Assembly (NCBI GenBank): GCA_003646995.1
Contig: QMLZ01000020.1
Span: 1-23,675 of the forward strand
DNA: 23,675 nucleotides
Direction of reading: 5' to 3'
Source: Deltaproteobacteria bacterium
GTDB lineage: Bacteria; Desulfobacterota; DSM-4660; Desulfatiglandales; Desulfatiglandaceae
The position numbers and the translations under genes are program-made. Of this stretch, positions 17,804 through 23,675 are shown piece after piece; position 1 is the first letter of the stretch, and every line of letters starts with the position of its first letter. A model generated the notes under the pieces. The model had not been told where the DNA came from and did not search any database. It saw only the letters and a list, made by a program, of their open reading frames with translations.

Positions 17804-19963
17804 TCATCCACTATCAGGCTTAATGATCACTGTTTCAGGTATCTCCTCTTTCTTCTCTTGCTTTTGCTCTGGCTTCTGATCAGAGGATCGAGATTGAAGT
17901 TCCTCGGATGCTTGGGGCTTTGGCGAGGGCTCCTCCACCAACCCCATCAACTCCTGGTCCAGCATGGAAAGGGTTTTTTCAAATTCTTGGTCCTGAGAGG
18001 TGTCCGGCATCGTTTCCGGTGGCTTTGGTTCGGTTGGCGGCGGGGGCGATTCGATATCTGTCGGGCTTGATGGCCGGGCAGAAGTTGAGAAGATAATGGT
18101 TTCTGGAATTTCATCTAGTTCACTAATCTTTTCCTTCTCAGCACTCTGCGGCTTTTCGCTTGAAGGGATCTCAGGGGGCCCGGGTGCGACAATTATGGTT
18201 TCTTCCAGGTGTGGTTCAGGAGCAGTTTCTTCTACGTCTGTCTTTTCGACAAGTGGTTCGGCTGGGGTTTCGGGCTCAACCTCGGTTGGAATACCGGAGA
18301 TAATCTCTGACTCCCATTTAGCGGCGATCTTAGCTAGAATATCAGCAATTTCTTTGTCTTTATCCGGTAGCTCTAGGGCGGCCTCCTCTCCAACCTCACG
18401 CAGCGGAGTCCCGGAAGCGAAAAGAGCTTGCCTTACTCTGTCTTCCAATTCTGCAATTTTATCTATCCAGTCGGCACTGACCCCGGTTGCAGGAGACTCA
18501 CTCAAGGAACTGCTGAGGATCTCCCAGCCTATCCTTAAGCACGAGGTCCATAGAGGCTCATAACCCACTGGAACACTGCCTTCTTCTGGTTTCCAGAAAA
18601 GGTTTTGGGGTTTGAAAGTCGGGGCCTGGGATGATTGGATCTGTTCAAGAAAATCTTCCGACGAAACAGGAGCCCCTTCAGCAAAGAAGATTCCAAGTTT
18701 GTCCAGTATTTCTGACATACCTTGCCTCGAGTTTCGGAGCATAACAAAGAACCACGCAAGGCCAAGGAAGCTATTCTTATTTACAGTAGTAATATCAATT
18801 GGCAAGCCTGGGGATGAGCAAGCATGAATTCCATGGGGTTTTACCTTAAAGCCCCAAAAATAGGGCAATGAGTCCACAGGCTCTGGGATGTCAATCCAAA
18901 AAGAATCAAGAGAAAGGGCCCCAGGCCAGGAACTTGTGTGCAAAGGGATCTTGGCTAGCCACCGCGCTATTTGATGTAAGAGTGCAAGTTTTAAGTATAG
19001 GATTTCCAGGAAACGTCGATCTTGCCCAAAGAAAAACCGAAGCTGGTTGCCCATGTCCCGCTCGAGTTGCAATACCCTGGTGACACGGATATGGGCTGGG
19101 TTGAGGTTAGCAGTAATTTCTTGGGCCTCAGCACCTGAGAGCAGTGCCACAAAATCAATACACTGAAGTTGAGAGCTTTCAAAGGGGATCATATAAAAAG
19201 GATAGAAAGAAAAAGCAGATATCCTTGAAGCAGCCTTACCCTCTGGGCCAAAGCATACTTGTTTTTGGTCACAACCTATACAGGGCAGCAACTCGCTACC
19301 GGCAGAACCTTCGGCCAACAAAGAAAAGGCCATGGCCAGTTCAACCCGATCCCTAAGGCCTTCCTGAGTAACGTCTTGTTTGCTGTGACTGTAAAAAATC
19401 GTCTGATTATCTGTGCGGGAGCATGCCTCGCAAAAAAGGAACCTGTGCAGGCTTGAGGAGAAGGGCGGCAGCCCGCAGGAGGTAAGTAATTCATCATCCT
19501 GACATAGTGTTAGAGGGGCACCACAAATGGGGCAAGGTGGCTCGAAGTATATTTTCCTGAATTTACACAGGAAAAGAGGATTAAATAAATTGAGGTTCCC
19601 TTGTTCATTGTCCAGGGCGGACATTGCTATGAGGCCCGAATCTGGATTTTTCAAATACCCCTCGTACGCGTCCTCCCAGATCGAACTTACCGTTTTGTTG
19701 GTAATTGGCCTTAGGGGGTCTTGAATGGTCCTGTAATCGTCCCTTTGCACAAAGAGAGATACCCTTTTAATGGCGGCGCCGGCGTCAGTTATGAATCTTG
19801 CGTCAATAAGGCGGCCGAGTTCGGGAGAGTCATCTACCACTACAAAAGGGTCTGACATACTTTCAAGTTGTTTTGGTTCCTGGGAGCGAAGAGAAATTTC
19901 AAGACGTACAGTAGAGGATGTTAGATAGGGAATAAGCGAGACACACTTTCCTTTGTTGCTCAC
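17804..19963 (-). CDS. Unrecognised T6SS-operon protein: zinc-ribbon region, possible pseudokinase region, acidic tail with repeated E-x-T-[IV]-I motif
   Basis: I do not recognise this 719-aa protein as a named family. I chose GTG 19961-19963 because AGGAAGGA sits 6 nt upstream. An in-frame TTG at 20006-20008 (15 codons earlier) has no ribosome-binding site, and an ATG at 19856-19858 also lacks one. In the GTG numbering, residues about 144-181 carry CPIC, two further cysteines (154, 163) and CEAC (178-181). CIGC and another Cys follow at 228-237. This suggests one or two zinc sites. Residues about 250-425 tentatively look like a degenerate protein kinase: a hinge-like YMIPFESSQL, a helix LALLHQIARWLAKIPLH, GALSLDSFWID, FWGFKVK, then NKNSFLGLAWFFVML. 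No Lys/HRD/DFG catalytic set is seen. From about residue 540 the chain is disordered and rich in Pro, Glu and Ser, with EETII, PETII and PETVI motifs, the last 10 residues from the end. There is no signal peptide or membrane helix. As first gene of unit 1 it is probably a cytoplasmic T6SS regulator or scaffold (inference). Confidence 0.6.
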   Translation of the reverse strand: MSNKGKCVSLIPYLTSSTVRLEISLRSQEPKQLESMSDPFVVVDDSPELGRLIDARFITDAGAAIKRVSLFVQRDDYRTIQDPLRPITNKTVSSIWEDAYEGYLKNPDSGLIAMSALDNEQGNLNLFNPLFLCKFRKIYFEPPCPICGAPLTLCQDDELLTSCGLPPFSSSLHRFLFCEACSRTDNQTIFYSHSKQDVTQEGLRDRVELAMAFSLLAEGSAGSELLPCIGCDQKQVCFGPEGKAASRISAFSFYPFYMIPFESSQLQCIDFVALLSGAEAQEITANLNPAHIRVTRVLQLERDMGNQLRFFFGQDRRFLEILYLKLALLHQIARWLAKIPLHTSSWPGALSLDSFWIDIPEPVDSLPYFWGFKVKPHGIHACSSPGLPIDITTVNKNSFLGLAWFFVMLRNSRQGMSEILDKLGIFFAEGAPVSSEDFLEQIQSSQAPTFKPQNLFWKPEEGSVPVGYEPLWTSCLRIGWEILSSSLSESPATGVSADWIDKIAELEDRVRQALFASGTPLREVGEEAALELPDKDKEIADILAKIAAKWESEIISGIPTEVEPETPAEPLVEKTDVEETAPEPHLEETIIVAPGPPEIPSSEKPQSAEKEKISELDEIPETIIFSTSARPSSPTDIESPPPPTEPKPPETMPDTSQDQEFEKTLSMLDQELMGLVEEPSPKPQASEELQSRSSDQKPEQKQEKKEEIPETVIIKPDSG

Positions 19964-20012
19964 GTATTGTCCTTCCTGTACTTTTTGTGGCCTAAGCCCT
20001 GGCCTCAAGAAA

Positions 20013-20041
20013 TTTATATCCCCCTCCAGAGAGCCAGTCGC
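20013..20041 (-). promoter_or_regulatory. Candidate sigma70 promoter of T6SS unit 1
   Basis: On the minus strand there is GCGACT (20036-20041; 3 of 6 matches to TTGACA), a 17-nt spacer and TATAAA (20013-20018; 5 of 6 matches). Transcription would start near 20006, leaving a leader of about 43 nt before the GTG start, with AGGAAGGA in place. The weak -35 box suggests that an activator may be needed. The alternative at 20179-20205 has a perfect -35 but a short spacer and poorer -10. Confidence 0.35.
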
Positions 20042-20336
20042 CTAATCGAATTCTATTGTTACGCCTGAAAGGGTTACTAACTAGATTGTGTTCCGAAACA
20101 GCTAATGAATCACGATAACAGGATACCCATGACCCTTAGCGTACTCATTTTTTATCGGCAAAAGAGCTAAAAAATTTACTTATCACCGTTTCTAGCACCT
20201 GTCAATCTCATTCGCCCCCCATGTCCATTATGAGCACTCACCTTTATGCTGTTATGGCGTAACTAACGGTCCGGGCCTGGCGCTCTTCTTGAACAATGTC
20301 ACTGAACTTACGTTTCATAGGATTTGCCTCTTCATC

Positions 20337-20366
20337 TTGACTTGGAAAAGGCCAAAGTTATTTTAT
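20337..20366 (+). promoter_or_regulatory. Candidate promoter of the hydrolase gene
   Basis: TTGACT (20337-20342), an 18-nt spacer and TTTTAT (20361-20366) lie about 110 nt before the ATG at 20477. The -10 matches 4 of 6 positions. The surrounding sequence is AT-rich, which fits, but the support is modest. Confidence 0.3.
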
Positions 20367-20476
20367 TAATAGCATAGTAAAGAGAACCGGCGCTGTGGTT
20401 CGCTGTTAAACCATATGCTGTTGGCTGGTCTTGAATGGCTGATGGGCCGGATCGGAAAATAGGAGGTTCATTGCAA

Positions 20477-21046
20477 ATGTTGAGGATGCTACCGGTTGGC
20501 ATGTACCAGGCCAACTGTTACATACTGGGTTGCGATAAAACCCTTGAAGGCCTGGTTATTGATCCAGGTGATGAGGTATTGAGGATCGTCAGGGAGATAT
20601 CGCGGCTCGGATTAAACATCAAGTATATATTTCTAACGCATGGCCATTTTGATCATACGGGGGGAGCAAAGGAGCTTAGGAGTATTACGGGCGCCCCAGT
20701 TTGGATCCATCCTTTGGATGAGGGGGGACTGGGCTTCCCGGCAGATGGGAATTTCCACGACGGCCAAATATTTCAAGTTGGAACATACCAAATCCGCGTT
20801 TTGCACACTCCAGGGCACAGCCCTGGGGGAGTATGTTTTCATGCCCCAGGGGCTGTTTTTACTGGGGATACGCTATTTGCAGGTTCGGTGGGAAGGACGG
20901 ATTTCCCAGGGGGAAGCCATTCGCAGCTCATCACAGCAGTGAGAGAAAAGATATTCCCGCTCGGGGATGAACTGAGGCTGTACCCCGGCCACGGGCCCCC
21001 ATCCACTATTGGAAGAGAAAGATTGACAAACCCGTTTTTTGTCTAA
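20477..21046 (+). CDS. MBL-fold metallo-hydrolase (glyoxalase II / YcbL-like)
   Basis: This is a metallo-beta-lactamase-fold hydrolase, most like the small YcbL-type hydroxyacylglutathione hydrolases that lack the C-terminal glutathione-binding domain. The 189-aa protein has a full dinuclear metal site: THGHFDHTGG (His55, His57, Asp59, His60), His114 in HTPGHSPGG, Asp131 in FTGDTLFAGSVGR, and His172 in YPGHGP. The substrate cannot be fixed from sequence; a thioester or persulfide-type substrate is also possible for this superfamily. I chose ATG 20477 because AGGAGGT ends 9 nt upstream; an ATG at 20435 would add 14 unconserved residues across that ribosome-binding site. It is a single gene, divergent from the T6SS unit and convergent with the ABC operon. 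Confidence 0.88.
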   Translation: MLRMLPVGMYQANCYILGCDKTLEGLVIDPGDEVLRIVREISRLGLNIKYIFLTHGHFDHTGGAKELRSITGAPVWIHPLDEGGLGFPADGNFHDGQIFQVGTYQIRVLHTPGHSPGGVCFHAPGAVFTGDTLFAGSVGRTDFPGGSHSQLITAVREKIFPLGDELRLYPGHGPPSTIGRERLTNPFFV

Positions 21047-21218
21047 GCACAGACTTGTTGTTGATGGGGAGTGTTTCTCAATCTCTGCTTTCAGTTCGTA
21101 CCCATTCGGTGTTTTCTATGTGTCGGCATTCTGTGAATTGGTAAAGGTACTAGAGTACAAGCAGTATTTGAATTGCTGAGAAAAAACACATCCCTGAGCT
21201 GATCGTATAATCTATACC
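21047..21218. other. Convergent spacer between the hydrolase gene and the ABC operon
   Basis: The 172 nt separate two convergent genes, where a bidirectional terminator would be expected. I see only weak dyads (GTACT-AG-AGTAC near 21148-21159 and GTCT...AGAC near 21042-21055) and no T-tract following them. No gene is supported here. Confidence 0.4.
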
Positions 21219-21956
21219 CTAGAGAATTTGGCTCAAGAATAGCTTGGTTCGGTCATGGGTTGGGTTTCTGAAAAAATGCTCTGCCGTCCCCTCCTCGACA
21301 ATCTCACCCCCATCCATGAATATAACACGATCAGAAACTTCCCTGGCAAACCCCATCTCATGGGTAACTACCACCATAGTCATGCCTTCCCTGGCCAGGG
21401 TTTTCATGACGTCAAGAACTTCGCCTATCATTTCGGGATCCAGAGCAGAGGTAGCCTCGTCAAAAAGCATGATCTTGGGTTGCATGGCAAGGGCCCTGGC
21501 TATTGCCACCCTCTGCTGCTGCCCGCCTGAAAGCTGTGACGGATAAACGTTTTCCTTTTCTAACAAACCCACTTTTTCCAATAGATCTCTCGCTATTTCC
21601 ATTGCTTCTTTCTTGGTTCTTTTCCTCACAACGGTCTGGGCCAAGGTGATATTTTCCAAGACAGTCTTGTGGGGGAATAGGTTAAAAAGCTGGAAGACCA
21701 TACCAATTTCTTCGCGGACCTTGTTGATATCAACACCCTTTTCGTAGATGTCCACGCCGTCAATAATTATTTGACCAGAGTCGATATCTTCCAGTCGATT
21801 GAGGCACCTCAAGAATGTGCTTTTCCCCGATCCACTGGGACCTATGATAACAACCACTTCCCCTTTTTTTATATGGGTGGAAAAATTGACAAGGGCCTTG
21901 ACCTCTTTGCGGTTGGCCAACTTGAAGGTCTTGCATACGTTTCTTACCCTAATCAC
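21219..21956 (-). CDS. Polar amino-acid ABC transporter ATPase (GlnQ/HisP/ArtP type)
   Basis: This is the cytoplasmic ATP-hydrolysing subunit of an amino-acid importer. Motifs in GTG-start numbering are Walker [10 protein letters not shown] (39-47), the Q-loop in [11 protein letters not shown], signature LSGGQQQR (142-149), Walker [13 protein letters not shown] (162-173) and the H-loop VTHEMGFA. With 245 aa it is the usual compact form. A TTG at 21963-21965 would extend it by three residues but is only 1 nt from the GAGGAGG ribosome-binding site. GTG 21954-21956 lies 10 nt from it and is preferred. The gene overlaps the permease stop by 8 nt, so the two are coupled. The specific amino acid cannot be told. 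Confidence 0.93.
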   Translation of the reverse strand: MIRVRNVCKTFKLANRKEVKALVNFSTHIKKGEVVVIIGPSGSGKSTFLRCLNRLEDIDSGQIIIDGVDIYEKGVDINKVREEIGMVFQLFNLFPHKTVLENITLAQTVVRKRTKKEAMEIARDLLEKVGLLEKENVYPSQLSGGQQQRVAIARALAMQPKIMLFDEATSALDPEMIGEVLDVMKTLAREGMTMVVVTHEMGFAREVSDRVIFMDGGEIVEEGTAEHFFRNPTHDRTKLFLSQIL

Positions 21957-22746
21957 TGATGGCAAGCCTCCTCTCGATATATTGTGTGGCCATGGAAAGG
22001 GTGAACGTCATTACAAGATAAAGGAAGGCCACGGTAAAGTAAATCTCAAAGGCATAATAAGTCCTGGCCACGGCTTGTTGTCCTTGGAACATCAGGTCTG
22101 CCAGGGCGATGACAGAAACAAGAGAAGAGTCCTTGATAAGAGATATGAATTGCCCGGCAAGGGGGGGGATTATTCTTTTGAACGCCTGGGGTAAGATAAT
22201 GTGGCGCATTGCCTGGGCGTATGTCATTCCCAGGGATCGAGCGGCTTCCATCTGGCCCTTATGAATGGACTGAATCCCTGCACGGACTATTTCCCCCACA
22301 TAGGCACCTTCAAATATGGCAAGGGCCGCCGTGCCGGCGGCAAAAGCGGAAAGCCTTAAAAGGGAACCAGCGAAGAAGTAAATTATATAGATCTGAACCA
22401 GCAGCGGAGTATTGCGAATTAGCTCGACAAAAGCAATGGATATGCCTTTCGTGACCGGTTCGTTGGATAGCCTTGCGATGCCAACGATGGTGCCGAGTAT
22501 AATTGCGAATATTATGGCTACTATGGAGATTTTGACCGTGAGAACGAATCCTATCATCAATACTCCAAGGTGCAGATGGGGCTCGGTCTCGTTGGCTGAT
22601 TTTGTCCCATAATAAAACAGCATCTCGGGGATTTTCTCCCAATGCCATATGTAGGTGATGCCCTTGCTCACAAAAAAGTAATAGGCACCCGCCAAAAACA
22701 CACCCAATATTGATAGTGTAATAAACGAGCGTTTGGTGAAGACCAA
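21949..22746 (-). CDS. Polar amino-acid ABC transporter permease (GlnP/HisM type)
   Basis: This is the inner-membrane permease of the amino-acid importer. The 265-aa protein has an N-terminal membrane helix (about 8-26), a periplasmic stretch of roughly 35 residues and then the core helices. [14 protein letters not shown] (107-120) is the HisM/GlnP family signature, and the EAA loop [14 protein letters not shown] (167-180) docks the ATPase. Only one permease gene is present, so the channel is probably a homodimer. The start codon is TTG (22744-22746), supported by GGGGAGG ending 6 nt upstream; the protein then reads MVFTKRSF. The stop overlaps the ATPase gene. Confidence 0.93.
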   Translation of the reverse strand: MVFTKRSFITLSILGVFLAGAYYFFVSKGITYIWHWEKIPEMLFYYGTKSANETEPHLHLGVLMIGFVLTVKISIVAIIFAIILGTIVGIARLSNEPVTKGISIAFVELIRNTPLLVQIYIIYFFAGSLLRLSAFAAGTAALAIFEGAYVGEIVRAGIQSIHKGQMEAARSLGMTYAQAMRHIILPQAFKRIIPPLAGQFISLIKDSSLVSVIALADLMFQGQQAVARTYYAFEIYFTVAFLYLVMTFTLSMATQYIERRLAISD

Positions 22747-22770
22747 GCTGTACCTCCCCGTAATAAGTAT

Positions 22771-22795
22771 AAAGGGGAGCGTTGTGCTCCCCTTT
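22771..22795 (-). terminator. Hairpin between the binding-protein gene and the permease gene
   Basis: AAAGGGGAGC (22771-22780) pairs perfectly with GCTCCCCTTT (22786-22795) over a 5-nt loop. On the transcribed (minus) strand it is followed by the weak T-rich TTTATACTTATT. In solute-binding-protein operons such a hairpin usually stabilises the upstream binding-protein mRNA or causes partial termination, so that the permease is made in smaller amounts. The downstream genes have their own strong ribosome-binding site and continue in the same direction, so complete termination is unlikely. Confidence 0.65.
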
Positions 22796-22801
22796 TAGTA
22801 C

Positions 22802-23644
22802 CTATTGTTCTCTAGCTACCTTCTCAATATAGTCAACCATCCATTTTTGTTTTAACTTTTCCCAGCGGCCATCCCCGCGCACTTGGCGGAGGAAGTTGTT
22901 GAGAAAGTTCAAGAAGTCAGGGTCTCCTTTCCTGATGGCCCAACCCAAGGGTTCATAAGTAAGGGGTTCGAAGATTCCGAAGCAGGTCTTTTTGTACTTA
23001 GCCGCAAACACTCTGACCTGGGGTTCATCGTAAATGAACGCGTCGGCCAGGCCGTTTGCCACTTGAAGAGCACCTTCGGCCTCTGTCTTGAATAGCCGCA
23101 GGGTTGCCTTGGGCATCAACCTTTCTGCAGTAAATTGCCCTGTTACCCCCAGCTTGCTCGTTATGATAACCCCTTTTTTGTTGAGGTCCTTGTAACTCTT
23201 AATCTTGCCTTTATTCTTCTTGTTTACGAGAAGGCACTGTCCAATGAAGTAGTATGGGTCACAAAAGTTTACCTTCAAATTGCGGCTCTGAAGGATCGTC
23301 ATGCCGGACATGATGATGTCGAACTTGTGGGTCATAAGAGCGGGTATGATACCCTCCCATGCAGTATTTATGATCTTTACTTTTTTCTCTCCCCCTTTAC
23401 CGAATATGGCCTTGCCGAGCTCGTAGGCCATATCTACGTCAAACCCCACAATATTTCCTTTTTTGTCCTGCATTTCAAAAGGTTGATAACCTGCTTCAAG
23501 TCCTACACGTAGCTCTCCTCTTTTCAGTATTTCTTCTAAGGCCGAGGCCTTGGCTATATCCTCTGTACTCAAAGCAGAAGCAGTGCCGCCTGCAAGAAAA
23601 ACGAACAAGGTCAGAACAAGGCCGAAAAGTAGAAATTTTTTCAT
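22802..23644 (-). CDS. Periplasmic polar amino-acid-binding protein (family 3 solute-binding protein)
   Basis: This is the extracytoplasmic binding protein of the ABC importer (bac_SBP_3 type). The 280-aa precursor has a Sec signal peptide, MKKFLLFGLVLTLFVFLAG then GTASA, with a likely cut after residue 24. The mature part starts with the family pattern ILKRGELRVGLEAGYQPFEM (around residues 39-58), followed by GNIVGFDVDMAYELGKAI, WEGIIPALMTHKFDIIMSGMTI and, near the end, LGWAIRKGDPDFLNFLNNFL. The Arg after QS in the MTILQSRNLKV segment is the ligand carboxylate-binding position in the family. There is no lipobox, so it is free in the periplasm. AGGAGGG lies 8 nt upstream of the ATG. The operon promoter lies beyond the right edge. 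Confidence 0.93.
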   Translation of the reverse strand: MKKFLLFGLVLTLFVFLAGGTASALSTEDIAKASALEEILKRGELRVGLEAGYQPFEMQDKKGNIVGFDVDMAYELGKAIFGKGGEKKVKIINTAWEGIIPALMTHKFDIIMSGMTILQSRNLKVNFCDPYYFIGQCLLVNKKNKGKIKSYKDLNKKGVIITSKLGVTGQFTAERLMPKATLRLFKTEAEGALQVANGLADAFIYDEPQVRVFAAKYKKTCFGIFEPLTYEPLGWAIRKGDPDFLNFLNNFLRQVRGDGRWEKLKQKWMVDYIEKVAREQ

Positions 23645-23675
23645 GTGTACAGCCCTCCTTTTGAATTATGGTAAA

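Larger units (their letters stand above)
19964..20476. other. Divergent intergenic region between T6SS unit 1 and the hydrolase gene
   Basis: About 510 nt hold no supportable gene. The few open frames here are short, lack ribosome-binding sites and lie across the promoter-like sequences. The left part holds a candidate promoter for the T6SS unit and the right part one for the hydrolase gene. AT-rich stretches near 20150-20180 separate them. A second minus-strand -35-like TTGACA occurs at 20200-20205, followed after 15 nt by GATAAG, a poorer alternative promoter about 200 nt further upstream. No tRNA, CRISPR or insertion sequence is visible. Confidence 0.6.

Noticed and set aside
17794..17812. 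Small hairpin AGTGG-loop-CCACT at the end of the 719-aa gene
   Set aside because: It has only five base pairs, overlaps the stop codon and has no T-tract. The next gene begins 51 nt later in the same operon, so a terminator is unlikely.
20276..20296. Sigma54-like sequence TGGCGC-TCTTC-TTGAA upstream of the hydrolase gene
   Set aside because: The invariant GC at -12 is replaced by GA, and the site is far from the start. A sigma70-like candidate lies closer.
20332..20514. Minus-strand open frame of 60 codons overlapping the hydrolase start
   Set aside because: It has no ribosome-binding site, overlaps the promoter and 5' end of a convincing plus-strand gene, and shows no protein-like pattern.
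23665..23670. CATAAT (-10-like) upstream of the binding-protein gene
   Set aside because: A transcript starting from it would begin inside the ribosome-binding site. The true promoter is probably beyond the right edge.

Overview
The window is dominated by a nearly complete type VI secretion system (T6SS) locus, all on the minus strand from about position 19963 down to the left edge. It is followed on the right by a divergent metallo-beta-lactamase-fold hydrolase gene (plus strand) and a three-gene polar amino-acid ABC transporter operon (minus strand). Coding density is high, GC content looks moderate, Shine-Dalgarno sequences are strong and purine-rich, and GTG/TTG starts occur. The protein style suggests a Gram-negative anaerobe of the Desulfobacterota (deltaproteobacterial) type. 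That assignment is an impression from sequence style, not a computed one. The inner and outer membrane parts of the T6SS (TssJ lipoprotein, TssL, TssM) independently require a diderm cell.

T6SS layout, in the direction of transcription (right to left). Unit 1 holds an unrecognised 719-aa zinc-ribbon/acidic-tail protein, a stand-alone protein resembling the C-terminal domain of TagH/Fha without its FHA domain, then tssJ, tssK, tssL, tssM, tagF and tssA. These genes overlap or lie within about 50 nt of each other. Unit 2 follows a 325-nt gap that holds a structured inverted-repeat element and a good sigma70-type promoter: tssB, tssC, hcp, tssE, tssF, tssG and tssH/clpV. ClpV runs off the left edge. 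Unit 1 therefore supplies the membrane complex, the baseplate adaptor TssK, the TssA cap and regulators. Unit 2 supplies the sheath, tube, remaining baseplate proteins and disassembly ATPase. No VgrG, PAAR protein, effector/immunity pair, FHA domain or canonical Ser/Thr kinase or phosphatase is encoded in the window.

The most unusual part is the head of unit 1. The first protein has a cysteine-rich zinc-ribbon-like region, a middle region that I read tentatively as a degenerate protein-kinase fold, and a long disordered acidic/proline-rich tail. The tail carries three copies of an E-[EP]-T-[IV]-I motif, the last at the extreme C-terminus. Its neighbour looks like a TagH C-terminal domain lacking FHA. 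Together with TagF, this suggests a rearranged threonine-phosphorylation or docking control module for the T6SS. This is inference from motifs and context.

Right side: a YcbL/glyoxalase-II-like hydrolase gene diverges from the T6SS unit across a roughly 510-nt intergenic region. A His/Gln/Arg-type ABC uptake operon (binding protein, hairpin, permease, ATPase) converges on the hydrolase gene and looks like ordinary housekeeping content.
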